From assembly GCA_050331095.1 (NCBI GenBank), contig JBHJHE010000022.1, positions 1-64,000 of the forward strand: 64,000 nucleotides of DNA, written 5' to 3'. The notes under the pieces were generated by a model. It was not told where the DNA came from. It made no database searches and worked only from the letters and a program-made list of their open reading frames with translations. Each line of letters opens with the position of its first letter. Position 1 is the stretch's first letter. Both the position numbers and the translations under genes were made by a program. This document shows, one piece after another, positions 1 to 7,693 of this stretch. This DNA is from MED-G105 sp050331095. Its GTDB lineage: Bacteria > Pseudomonadota > Alphaproteobacteria > Caulobacterales > Parvularculaceae.

Positions 1-437
1 GGAATACCCAGGCCCCAGCACGTTGCACACAAATCCGGCAGCGCCACATTTGCCGACTGTTTGAGAATCAGAGACCTTAGTTCCCCCGCTGAATATTGGG
101 CCAACTCCCTATTTGTAGGCTGGCTAGTGGCCTTTTTCAGTGTGCGCGCCAGTGAGATCCCGAGCGATGAAAGCGCCGGCTCCTCGCGCCCGTCATATTT
201 TTTTAGCCCTTTGAATTTCGCTTCATGATGCCAGATGAAACTCGGTTCGTCTGCGCCGATAAGCGATTTGGGCGATAGCCCTAGCCGCCTTGCGACGGTG
301 AATCGCAACTCAACCTCCGCCGACCGCGACGCTGATGCGTCGTCGCTCCACCAAGTCGGCCACACCGCTTTGATCGCCGCCGGAGAAATCCCGAGCTTGC
401 GCAGATCTTGTTTTAAGTCTTCGGCGACGTTGTTCAC
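1..437 (-). CDS. ImmA/IrrE-like protein, N-terminal part (cut by window edge)
   Basis: The minus-strand frame opens with GTG at 437 and stays open to base 1, so only about the first 145 residues are visible. Early on there is a WPTWW cluster, then an R-F-T-x-A-R-R-L-G-L-S-P segment, a FIWHHEAKFKGL segment, and at the edge LCATCWGLGIP. From memory this resembles the N-terminal part of long ImmA/IrrE-type metallopeptidase proteins, whose HEXXH zinc motif would lie beyond the window. The start overlaps the TGA of the preceding 58-aa gene in a GTGA, which implies translational coupling. No catalytic residue is visible here, so the family call is an inference. Confidence 0.55.
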   Translation of the reverse strand, partial: MNNVAEDLKQDLRKLGISPAAIKAVWPTWWSDDASASRSAEVELRFTVARRLGLSPKSLIGADEPSFIWHHEAKFKGLKKYDGREEPALSSLGISLARTLKKATSQPTNRELAQYSAGELRSLILKQSANVALPDLCATCWGLGI

Positions 438-610
438 TTTCTCGGCTCGCGCACTGTTCCTGAGTATTCTTCTATCGCGGCCAACAGATTGTCGAGCGCC
501 GCGGCGTTTTCGGGATTGCGATCGACAATCCGCCTGACTGTCGCGTCAAGAGCAGCCACCGTCTCATCCGGAGATGAATATTCATCTTTAAGCGGGCCGC
601 CTTGTTCCAT
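434..610 (-). CDS. Small hypothetical protein (58 aa) in accessory operon
   Basis: ATG at 610, TGA at 434-436. The product is 58 aa, acidic and predicted helical, with a central stretch VRRIVDRNPENAAALDNLL. It starts 18 bp after the stop of the 46-aa HTH gene and overlaps the next gene by 4 bp. I do not recognise the family. Tight packing between a DNA-binding protein and an ImmA/IrrE-like protein is the main evidence that it is real; it may be a partner or antitoxin-like adaptor, but that is speculation. Confidence 0.5.
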   Translation of the reverse strand: MEQGGPLKDEYSSPDETVAALDATVRRIVDRNPENAAALDNLLAAIEEYSGTVREPRK

Positions 611-628
611 CAGGGCCGTGACCTTGCG

Positions 629-769
629 TTAAGCCGGTCCCGTTCGCTCTACACCTTTTTCAATCATACGTGATATGCTTGGTTGGCTTATGCCGCATGC
701 ACGAGCGATCTCGGCTTGACTCAAGCCGGAGGCAATTAGCGATCGGAGATACGACGAAACGTCTTGCAT
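629..769 (-). CDS. Minimal helix-turn-helix protein (46 aa)
   Basis: ATG at 769, TAA at 629-631. The 46-residue product is almost only a helix-turn-helix: residues 16-35 read LSQAEIARACGISQPSISRM, a textbook HTH (helix, G-I-S turn, recognition helix) of the Xre/Cro or transposase-like type. It is first in a minus-strand run with the 58-aa and ImmA/IrrE-like genes and is divergent from the 242-aa gene at 784, so the 14-bp gap between them must hold or adjoin both start regions. It probably regulates this small cluster. Such short HTH proteins also occur in toxin-antitoxin and phage-derived modules. Confidence 0.6.
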   Translation of the reverse strand: MQDVSSYLRSLIASGLSQAEIARACGISQPSISRMIEKGVERTGPA

Positions 770-783
770 TATGATGAATAAAC

Positions 784-1512
784 ATGAATACTGTGCATAT
801 GCCAAGTGACAATTCTTCGCCGAAACCTCCGCGTGTATTCTGTTGGACTCGCTTCGGAACCGAGGCTGGTCAGCCGATCGAAAGCATCTTTGCGCGCAAG
901 GAGCAGGAAAGAAGGGCGAATGGCGGCGTTTTTCTATGGGGAATAGGAACCAGCGTCGCCCCGTCCGTCGCCTCCTTGCTGGAGGAAACAGGTTCTCCTG
1001 AGGTCGTCTTTAGTCCAATCAAATCGCCGGCGCGGGAGTGCGATAGTCGACCCAGTCATATTGCGGTATGGAGCGAAGGCGTCGGCTATGACGGCGAACC
1101 TTTCGACCTGCCTGCCGGGTCGCTCGTTACCAGTCATGTAAGCGGGAGTAGAAAACGACGCCATTATGCGCTTGTATGTCGGTCACAGCAGCGCCTACGC
1201 TTTAAGAATACGCACGCCTCCATCGACTTTCACGCCCTATCGAACTTGAAATCCGGGAACCCCTTAGGCGCGTCACAGGTGACCGCAATAGTCCGGCGCA
1301 TAGACCGCGCCGACGAAAGCCAGAAGGGTTATCCGATCTGTCTCGTGACTGAGCTGGTTTATCCCTATGTCGTCGAGTTTCGTCATAGGGACGTTCTGGA
1401 TGCTGCGGATTTGCCAATCGACTCGGTGATCAAGCGCGCTTGGACCATTCAGCGGGGCCACGTCCGGCGGCAACAAAGGCACTCGCCCAAACAGTTACAT
1501 ATGTTCAGCTAG
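784..1512 (+). CDS. Hypothetical protein (242 aa)
   Basis: ATG at 784, with a possible alternative at Met6. The protein is globular, with no signal peptide and no membrane segment. Recognisable patches are RVFCWTRFGTEAGQ near the N-terminus, FLWGIGTSVAPS around residues 51-62, EVVFSPIKSPAR around 73-84, and a C-terminal half ending in a basic HVRRQQRHSP tail. I cannot assign a family. Codon use is more mixed (AAT, TAT, CGT, GTA) than in the core genes to the right, which fits an acquired region. It is divergent from the HTH/ImmA-like operon and may share its regulation. Confidence 0.6.
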   Translation: MNTVHMPSDNSSPKPPRVFCWTRFGTEAGQPIESIFARKEQERRANGGVFLWGIGTSVAPSVASLLEETGSPEVVFSPIKSPARECDSRPSHIAVWSEGVGYDGEPFDLPAGSLVTSHVSGSRKRRHYALVCRSQQRLRFKNTHASIDFHALSNLKSGNPLGASQVTAIVRRIDRADESQKGYPICLVTELVYPYVVEFRHRDVLDAADLPIDSVIKRAWTIQRGHVRRQQRHSPKQLHMFS

Positions 1513-1937
1513 TTCCGTTTCTTCGGCCGTCCTTTGGCCGCAATCAAGAGCAGAAACCCTCAATCCTAAGCGGAGCTCTTAGGGCATCCCCCGTTGGAAG
1601 GCAGATAAGCTTGAATGGGCGCATGACGAAGGCCCCGGTATCGCTCGTGCCGCTAAGCTGCTCGATGGGCGGTTTCATGACATGGGTCGTCGGCTGCCTG
1701 GGAGCTGATCCGCAGACCGAATTCGTCGGATGGTATTGTGTACCTACTTGAGTACCATTTTGCGTACCACGACTGCCTAGCCTTTACCTTAACTTATTGT
1801 TTTTACTGCGTTTTTATTGCCTTTGGGAGCGCATCGCCCGCTCCAGATTTTCTCAGCGAACAACGTTTGCAAGCCGCCAGCGTCGATTGGTTCGACGATT
1901 GCGCGTTTGCAGCGCCGCCGCCGGGGCGTTCGCTACG
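1513..1937. other. Intergenic region without a convincing gene
   Basis: About 425 bases of lower GC than the core. Short open stretches exist on the plus strand but none has a good start, RBS or recognisable product. One is a short frame reading EWAHDEGPGIARAAKLLDG before a TGA near 1710, which could be a decayed gene end. Three GTACC words cluster between 1739 and 1770, near an AT-rich patch. The stretch sits between the accessory genes and the conserved salvage locus, so it is a plausible island boundary. No tRNA or clear attachment site is visible. Confidence 0.4.
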
Positions 1938-3146
1938 TCACCTGTAGAGAATGGCGGCGTCTCTCGACTTTTTCCAGGCCGCTTCATCGGCGGCGGCCAG
2001 GGCCTCCAGGTCGGAGGGCGCCGCGTTTGGATCGTCCACCCACTCGCGTAAGGCGGGGCCGCCATTGATCACGTCGATCGCCAGCTTGCCGTGCTCGTAT
2101 TCATACGGAAAGTCGCGCCAGATCTCATAATCCGGATAGAGACGGCGCACAGCCTTGAACGCCGCCGCCATGAGCCGCCACGGTCTGAAGGCTTCATGAT
2201 CATAACCCGGATCATCTGTATGGATCTGTACGCCGTGGCAGAGAGCGCCGGCGTGTTTGTGGAACGTCGGCTCGAACCAGCATTCGCGCAGGCGGCCGCC
2301 CGCGATCCAGTTCGGCGCGAACGCGCGCATCTCTTTCAGAACCTCCCGCGCATCGATGTCCGGCGCGCCGAAGAGCTCCAACGGCCGTGTCGTGCCCCGC
2401 CCTTCGGACAGCGTCGCGCCCTCAAGCATCACCGTGCCGGCGTAGGCCCGCGCCATGCCGAGGGTCGGCGCGTTCGGGCTCGGATTGACCCACGCGCGCT
2501 CGCCCACGGGCCAGCCGAACCCCGGCGCCTCACGCGGCGACCAGCCGGTCATCTCGACGACGCGGCAGTCGACGTCGAGGCGAAACTCGTCGACGAACCA
2601 GCGCGCCATTTCGCCGAGCGTAAGACCGTGTCGCATCGGAATCGGCCCGGCGCCGACGAAGCTCTCCCACCCGGCGCGGAGCGTCAGCCCCTCCGCGGGC
2701 CGTCCGGCCGGGTTCGGTCGGTCGAGAACCCACACGGATTTTCCGTGCGCAGCAGCCGCCTCAAGCGCATAAAGGAGCGTCGTCACGAAGGTGTAGATCC
2801 GGCAACCAAGATCCTGGAGGTCGACGAGAAGCACGTCGAACGTCTCCATCATGGCGTCCGTCGGCCGGCGCACGTCGCCATAAAGACTGAAGACGGGAAC
2901 GCCATGGACAGGATCGACGAAGTCGTCCGACTCCACCATATTGTCCTGCTTGTCGCCGCGCAGGCCGTGCTGCGGGCCGAAGGCCGCTGCGAGCTTAACG
3001 TCGTCGCAAGCGGCGAGCGCATCGAGCGAGTGCGTTAAGTCCGCCGTCACCGACGCAGGGTGCGCCAGGAGCGCGACCCGGCGTCCGGCGAGCGGCTTGC
3101 GCAGAAGCGGATCGGCCAACAGCCTGTCGACGCCGAATTCGATCAT
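1938..3146 (-). CDS. namZ: Exo-beta-N-acetylmuramidase NamZ family (DUF1343)
   Basis: 402 aa from ATG at 3146; this start overlaps the TGA of the upstream DOMON gene in an ATGA. DUF1343 signatures are visible: FGPQHGLRG (56-64), VDLQDLGCRIYTF (108-120), VLDRPNP, VNPSPNAPTLGMARAY, and MLEGATLSEGRGTTRPLELFG. The characterised member, NamZ (YbbC) of Bacillus subtilis, removes MurNAc from the non-reducing ends of peptidoglycan fragments. No signal peptide is evident from this start, so it may act in the cytoplasm or need another export route. The gene is divergent from murQ, and MurQ handles the MurNAc-6-P that would follow phosphorylation of the NamZ product, which supports the role. Confidence 0.85.
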   Translation of the reverse strand: MIEFGVDRLLADPLLRKPLAGRRVALLAHPASVTADLTHSLDALAACDDVKLAAAFGPQHGLRGDKQDNMVESDDFVDPVHGVPVFSLYGDVRRPTDAMMETFDVLLVDLQDLGCRIYTFVTTLLYALEAAAAHGKSVWVLDRPNPAGRPAEGLTLRAGWESFVGAGPIPMRHGLTLGEMARWFVDEFRLDVDCRVVEMTGWSPREAPGFGWPVGERAWVNPSPNAPTLGMARAYAGTVMLEGATLSEGRGTTRPLELFGAPDIDAREVLKEMRAFAPNWIAGGRLRECWFEPTFHKHAGALCHGVQIHTDDPGYDHEAFRPWRLMAAAFKAVRRLYPDYEIWRDFPYEYEHGKLAIDVINGGPALREWVDDPNAAPSDLEALAAADEAAWKKSRDAAILYR

Positions 3147-3745
3147 GACCGACTCTCGTTTGCTATTATTCTGTGGGCGAACGACAGGGGGTCGTGAAAG
3201 TCCGGCGCGCCGGCCCCGTGGTCGAGCGCCCAGTGGGATACGCCGCCGCCCTCGCCTTCGAGCACGACGCAAAGGCCGACGTCCGCGACGGGGGCCATCG
3301 GCGTTTCGACCGACGCCGCGACGCGCACGCGATCCGGCGCGATCTCCACGAGGATTTCGTCGACGACGACGCGCTCGGCCGCGCGTCGGCCCGATCGGCG
3401 CGCGTCGAAGGCGTAGCTCGCCCAGTCCCCCGACGTCGACGCGTTGATCTCGACATACGCCTCGCCCGGCGCAGGCCTGACGAACGCCTCGAAACACGTC
3501 GTCCGCCAGAGACCGTCCGTGCGTTCGGGGCGCGCGCTGCGTTGGGAAAGCCTAAGCGCCGGGATATCGCCCTCGACGACGTAGGCGAGCGCCAGCCGAC
3601 CGGCGCCCGACGCGTCGACGCCGGCGCTGACGCGATAATCCGTGTGGATCGAGCCCGCGGGATGGCGCCGCAGCACTAGCGGCGCGCCGAGAGCGTCGAT
3701 GGCGCCGGCGCGCGTCGGCTCGCGGATCCGCTTTACGTTCGCCAT
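3143..3745 (-). CDS. DOMON-like (type 9 carbohydrate-binding) protein
   Basis: About 200 aa from ATG 3745 (MANVKRIREP); in-frame ATGs at 3763 and 3793 would run into the divergent promoter region. The sequence fits the MurB-associated DOMON-like beta-sandwich family: TDGLWRTTCFEAFV, YVEINASTSGDWASYAFD, and a C-terminal ALDH/PDFHDPLSF segment. Members are non-catalytic and presumed to bind sugars or small ligands. It is the first gene of a two-gene unit with namZ, translationally coupled by an ATGA overlap. No clear signal peptide. Family call is good; ligand unknown, with peptidoglycan sugar suggested by the neighbours. Confidence 0.75.
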   Translation of the reverse strand: MANVKRIREPTRAGAIDALGAPLVLRRHPAGSIHTDYRVSAGVDASGAGRLALAYVVEGDIPALRLSQRSARPERTDGLWRTTCFEAFVRPAPGEAYVEINASTSGDWASYAFDARRSGRRAAERVVVDEILVEIAPDRVRVAASVETPMAPVADVGLCVVLEGEGGGVSHWALDHGAGAPDFHDPLSFAHRIIANESRS

Positions 3746-3849
3746 GGGTTCGACTAATACCATTAAAATACGTGCGGTTGAAGCCGGCCGCACAAAGTCG
3801 TCGGCCGCCGAGCCGCCGGCGCGGCGACGGCAGGCGTTGTGCAGACGTT
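3746..3849. promoter_or_regulatory. Divergent promoter region DOMON-namZ / murQ with palindrome
   Basis: This ~100-bp gap separates the minus-strand DOMON-namZ unit from plus-strand murQ. It contains the palindrome TAAT-ACC-ATTA at 3755-3765 in the only AT-rich patch, a natural place for a -10 element and an operator for the GntR-type repressor encoded at 4758. No clear -35/-10 pair can be assigned by eye. The operator role is an inference. Confidence 0.3.
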
Positions 3850-4761
3850 ATGAAGACTGAATCGATAAGCGAGCGTTATGTCGATCTCGACCGGTGGCCG
3901 ACGGAAGCCGCGGTCGAGGCGATGCTCGAAGGCCAGTTCGCGGCCGTCGCGGCCGTTAGCGGCGAAACGTCCGCGATCGCCGCGGCCGCCAACGCCGCCG
4001 CCGATCGGCTGCGCGCCGGCGGCCGGCTTCTTTACGCGGGCGCCGGCACGTCGGGGCGGCTTGCGGTTCAGGACGGCGTCGAACTCGTTCCTACCTTCGG
4101 CTGGCCCGCCGAGCGCCTCGGTTTCGCGATCGCCGGGGGCTTCGCGGCGCTGACGACAAGCGCGGAACGCGCCGAGGACGATCCGTCGGCCGCGAAAAGC
4201 GACGTTCGCGCCCTCTCCGTCTCCGCCGACGACGTTCTCATCGCCGTCGCCGCGAGCGGCCGCACGCCCTACACGCTCGCCGCCGTTGAAACCGCGAACG
4301 CCGCTGGCGCATTGACGATCGCCGTCGTCAACAACCGCCCGTCGCCAGTTCTCGACGCCGCCGACATCGGCGTTTGCGCCGAGACCGGCCCGGAGATCGT
4401 CGCCGGGTCGACGCGCATGAAGGCCGGCACCGCCCAGAAAGTGATTTTGAACCTCATATCGACAGCGGCGATGATCCGGTGCGGCCGGGTCTACAAAGGC
4501 CTCATGGTCGATATGTCGATCTCGAACGACAAGCTGCGGCGCCGGGCCGAGGCGATGATCGAGCGCCTCGCGCACGCAAGCCCGGAGGCCGCCGCGCGGG
4601 CTCTCAACGCGGCGGAAGGCGACGTAAAGATCGGCGTTCTGACGGCTCTGGGCGCGCCGCTGTCTCGCGCGCGAGAGATATTGACGGACGCCGGGGGCGA
4701 CCTGCGCGCCGCCGTCGACCGCCTCGCCGCCGGCGACGAAGAGGAGGGGCGCCGCCGATGA
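3850..4761 (+). CDS. murQ: N-acetylmuramic acid 6-phosphate etherase MurQ
   Basis: 303 aa from ATG 3850; the longer frame upstream has no RBS and is arginine-rich, typical of non-coding. MurQ splits the lactyl ether of MurNAc-6-P to give GlcNAc-6-P and D-lactate in the cytoplasm. The SIS fold is clear: AGAGTSGRLA (63-72), VELVPTFG with the likely catalytic Glu78, the SGRTPY phosphosugar loop, AVVNNRPSP, the SxRMKAGTAQK segment, and a C-terminal UBA-like tail. It leads a plus-strand operon and its TGA overlaps the regulator start (ATGA). Length matches the family (~300 aa). Confidence 0.95.
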   Translation: MKTESISERYVDLDRWPTEAAVEAMLEGQFAAVAAVSGETSAIAAAANAAADRLRAGGRLLYAGAGTSGRLAVQDGVELVPTFGWPAERLGFAIAGGFAALTTSAERAEDDPSAAKSDVRALSVSADDVLIAVAASGRTPYTLAAVETANAAGALTIAVVNNRPSPVLDAADIGVCAETGPEIVAGSTRMKAGTAQKVILNLISTAAMIRCGRVYKGLMVDMSISNDKLRRRAEAMIERLAHASPEAAARALNAAEGDVKIGVLTALGAPLSRAREILTDAGGDLRAAVDRLAAGDEEEGRRR

Positions 4762-5477
4762 TCGACGTATCGCCGGAAAAAGACAGCAACACGCCGCTTT
4801 ACATTCAGATCGCCAACAATATCCGGCGGCAGATCAACGAGGGACGCGTCGGCGCCGGCGAAGCGTTGCCGTCCGAGCGCGACCTTTGCGAACTCACCGG
4901 CGCCTCGCGGGTGACGATCCGCAAAGCTGTCGGCCGTCTTATCGAGGAAGGCCTCCTCTTCCGCCGGCAGGGGTCGGGCACGTTCGTCTCCCAGCGGATC
5001 GAGATGCCCGGCGCTTACCTCAGCGGCTTCAGCGACGACGCCCGCTCGCGCGGCGAGGCGCCGGGCTGCATCTGGCTCATGAAGGCGTACGCGACGCCGA
5101 CCGCGGAGGAAGCGGAGGTCTTGAACGTCGCCGCCGCGGCGCAGGTCGCGCGCCTCGGGCGCGTGCGCCTGTCCGAAGGCGAGCCCCTGGCGATCGAGCA
5201 CGCGATCGTCGTCGCGACGTTTCTGCCGCCGCTCGCGGACGTCGGCGAGTCCCTTTACGCAGCGCTTGAGAAAACCGGCAGCCGGCCCGTCGTCGGCCGT
5301 CAGAAAGTCCGCGCCTCCCTCGCGACGCCGACGGAGGCGGGACTTCTGTCGATCCGCGAGAACGCGGAGGTCCTCCGCATAGAGCGCGTGACGAAGCGCG
5401 CCGACGGCGCGGTGGTCGAATTCACGCGCTCGGCTTATCGCGGCGACCGATACGATTTCGTCACGGACATTCGCTGA
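4758..5477 (+). CDS. GntR/HutC-family regulator of amino-sugar genes (NagR/NagQ-like)
   Basis: 239 aa. N-terminal winged HTH (about 10-75) with PLYIQIANNIRRQI, LPSERDLCELTGASRVTIRK and FRRQGSGTFV; C-terminal UTRA ligand domain (about 95-235) ending in TRSAYRGDRYDFV. HutC-type regulators of nag genes respond to phosphorylated amino sugars such as GlcN-6-P or GlcNAc-6-P. It lies between murQ and the SIS deaminase, coupled to murQ by an ATGA overlap, so it most likely autoregulates and represses this locus. Effector is inferred from context. Confidence 0.9.
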   Translation: MIDVSPEKDSNTPLYIQIANNIRRQINEGRVGAGEALPSERDLCELTGASRVTIRKAVGRLIEEGLLFRRQGSGTFVSQRIEMPGAYLSGFSDDARSRGEAPGCIWLMKAYATPTAEEAEVLNVAAAAQVARLGRVRLSEGEPLAIEHAIVVATFLPPLADVGESLYAALEKTGSRPVVGRQKVRASLATPTEAGLLSIRENAEVLRIERVTKRADGAVVEFTRSAYRGDRYDFVTDIR

Positions 5478-5480
5478 GCG

Positions 5481-6515
5481 ATGACCGAGACCACGCGAAT
5501 GGCGGCCGAAGCGCGCGAGGCGCCGGCGCGCATCGCCGAGCAGACGCAACGCAACGCGGCGTTGATGGAGACGCTCGCCGCAGGCCTTCGGCGCTTTGAC
5601 CCGCTCTTCATCGCGACGTGCGCTCGCGGCAGCTCCGACCACGCCGCGGCCTATGCGAAGTATCTTTTTGAAACCCGGTTGGGTTTGGCGACGGCGTCGT
5701 TCGCGCCGTCCGTTGCGTCCGTCTACGGCGCGCGCGTCCGACTGGACCGCGCGCTGTTCGTTTCGATCTCCCAGTCGGGCCAAAGCCCCGACCTTGTGCG
5801 CGCAGCGGAGATGGCGAAAGCGGCGGGCGCGCGCGTCGTCGCGATCGTCAACGTCATCGACAGCCCGCTGGCGCGCGCCGCAGACGTCGTCGTTCCCCTG
5901 CACGCGGGCGCCGAGACGAGCGTCGCAGCGACGAAAAGCTGCCTCGGCTCGATGGCGGCGGCGTTTCATCTGTGTGCCGCGTGGCGGGCCGACAGGGCCA
6001 TGTCGACGGCGTTGGCCGGCCTCCCGGCGCAGCTCGACGACGCGTCGGGCGCCGACTGGTCCGCGGCGATCGACGCGTTCGTCGAGGCGCGCCAGGCGGT
6101 CGTCGTGAGCCGCGGCCTGGGCCTCGCCGCCGCGCAAGTGGCCGCCCGGAAGCTTAATGAAACCTGCCGCATCCAGGCCGAGGCGTCCAGCGCCGCCGAG
6201 GTGCGCCACGGCCCGATGGCGATCGTCGGGCCCGGCGTGCCGACGCTCGCCGCGGCGACGGGCGACGCGGCGAACGAGAGCGTCGTCGACGCCGCGCGGC
6301 GGTTCGCCGAACGCGACGCGCGGGTCTTTTTCGCCGGGCCCGATTCGGCGCCTGACGGCGCGACGTTTTTGCCGACGCCGCCGGCGCCCGCCGGCGATCT
6401 CCAGCCGCTGGTCTTTCTGCAGGCGTTTTATCTCTTCGCGAACCGTATCTCCCTCGCGCGCGGTCTCGACCCGGACAAGCCCAACGGATTGCGGAAAGTG
6501 ACCCGGACGATCTAG
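5481..6515 (+). CDS. SIS-domain glucosamine-6-phosphate deaminase (NagB-II type)
   Basis: 344 aa with two SIS domains (about 30-170 and 190-340), like the isomerase half of GlmS without the glutaminase domain. Signatures: TCARGSSDHAAAYAKY, SISQSGQSPDLVRAAEMA, AAETSVAATKS-type loop, and EASSAAEVRHGP. In alphaproteobacterial and Shewanella nag operons such proteins act as the alternative NagB-II, converting GlcN-6-P to Fru-6-P and ammonia. It starts 3 bp after the GntR gene and precedes nagA. Deaminase rather than isomerase is the best reading because of the operon. Confidence 0.88.
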   Translation: MTETTRMAAEAREAPARIAEQTQRNAALMETLAAGLRRFDPLFIATCARGSSDHAAAYAKYLFETRLGLATASFAPSVASVYGARVRLDRALFVSISQSGQSPDLVRAAEMAKAAGARVVAIVNVIDSPLARAADVVVPLHAGAETSVAATKSCLGSMAAAFHLCAAWRADRAMSTALAGLPAQLDDASGADWSAAIDAFVEARQAVVVSRGLGLAAAQVAARKLNETCRIQAEASSAAEVRHGPMAIVGPGVPTLAAATGDAANESVVDAARRFAERDARVFFAGPDSAPDGATFLPTPPAPAGDLQPLVFLQAFYLFANRISLARGLDPDKPNGLRKVTRTI

Positions 6516-6524
6516 GCGAGAAGC

Positions 6525-7682
6525 GTGACGTCGACCGTATTCATCAATACTCGGATTTTTATCAACGGCCGTTTCACCGACGGGGCCGCGCTCGTGATCG
6601 GCGGGGGCCGGGTGATCGCGGTCTCGAGCGAAACGGGCGCTATGGAAGCGGATCGCATCGTTGACGCCGGCGGCCGGATCATCGCGCCGGGCTTCGTAGA
6701 CGTCCAGGTGAACGGCGGCGGCGGGGCGCTCTTTAACGACGATCCAAGCCCCGAAACGATCGAGACGATCGCCGCCGCGCACCGCCGGTTCGGGGTGACG
6801 AGCCTCTTGCCGACGCTGATCAGCGACGACGTCGCCAAGATCGAACGGGCGATCGCCGCGGTCGACGCCGCGATCGACGCCCAAGCGCCAGGCGTCGTCG
6901 GGCTTCATGTCGAGGGCCCATTCCTCAACCGTGAAAAGCGCGGCATCCATGACGACGATAAAATCAGGCCGTTGTCGGACGATGTAGTCGAACTCTTATG
7001 CGCCCCCCGGCGGGGCGCGCTCGTCGTCACGCTGGCGCCGGAATGCGTCGACCATGCCCAGATTTCGCGTCTCGCAGCGGCGGGCGTGCGCGTCTGCGCG
7101 GGACATACGAACGCGACCTATGACGAGGCGCGGGCCGCGCTCAACGCCGGCGTCGTCGGCTTCACCCACCTATTCAACGCGATGTCGCCCTTGCAGTCGC
7201 GCGCGCCCGGCGTCATCGCCGCCGCGCTCGAATCGGACGCCTGGTGCGGCGTCATCGTCGACGGACGCCATGTGCACCCGGCGATGCTGCGGCTCGCGCT
7301 TCGCGCGAAGGCCGATGGGCGCTTCATGCTCGTCAGCGACGCCATGCCTGCGGTCGGGGCGGACATCGACCATTTCTACCTCGGCGAGCGACGCATCGAG
7401 GTTCGGAACGGCGTGTGCCTCTCCGAAGACGGAACGCTCGCCGGCGCCGCGCTTGATCTGAACGCCGCCGTTCGGAACGCCGTCTCGATGCTGAACGTCG
7501 ACCCCGCGACGGCGCTGACGATGGCGAGCGAGGCGCCGTCGCAGTTTCTCGGGTTGAGCGAAGAAGTCGGTCGGCTCGCCCCCGGCGCTCGCGCCGATTT
7601 CGTCGTTCTTTCTGCGGATCTCAACGTCGAGGAGGTGTGGATCGGCGGCGAACCGGCGCTCCCCGCCGGACTGACGGCTTGA
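6525..7682 (+). CDS. nagA: N-acetylglucosamine-6-phosphate deacetylase NagA
   Basis: 385 aa, GTG start at 6525, 9 bp after the previous stop. An amidohydrolase that deacetylates GlcNAc-6-P to GlcN-6-P. Visible motifs: APGFVDVQVNG, HVEGPFLN (substrate/metal Glu), AGHTNA and THLFNAM (metal-binding His residues), DGRHVHP, and the catalytic Asp in LVSDAMPAVG. Length and motif order are normal for NagA. It takes the MurQ product and feeds the SIS deaminase. Confidence 0.95.
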   Translation: MTSTVFINTRIFINGRFTDGAALVIGGGRVIAVSSETGAMEADRIVDAGGRIIAPGFVDVQVNGGGGALFNDDPSPETIETIAAAHRRFGVTSLLPTLISDDVAKIERAIAAVDAAIDAQAPGVVGLHVEGPFLNREKRGIHDDDKIRPLSDDVVELLCAPRRGALVVTLAPECVDHAQISRLAAAGVRVCAGHTNATYDEARAALNAGVVGFTHLFNAMSPLQSRAPGVIAAALESDAWCGVIVDGRHVHPAMLRLALRAKADGRFMLVSDAMPAVGADIDHFYLGERRIEVRNGVCLSEDGTLAGAALDLNAAVRNAVSMLNVDPATALTMASEAPSQFLGLSEEVGRLAPGARADFVVLSADLNVEEVWIGGEPALPAGLTA

Positions 7683-7693
7683 CCCCGCCGCCC

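Noticed and set aside
235..537. 100-codon plus-strand frame
   Set aside because: Antisense to the better supported 58-aa and ImmA/IrrE-like genes, with Ser/Arg-rich composition.
4491..6950. 819-codon open frame on the minus strand opposite the GntR, deaminase and nagA genes
   Set aside because: Arg/Asp/Gly-rich translation with no domain, lying antisense to three recognised genes; an artefact of high GC at third positions.
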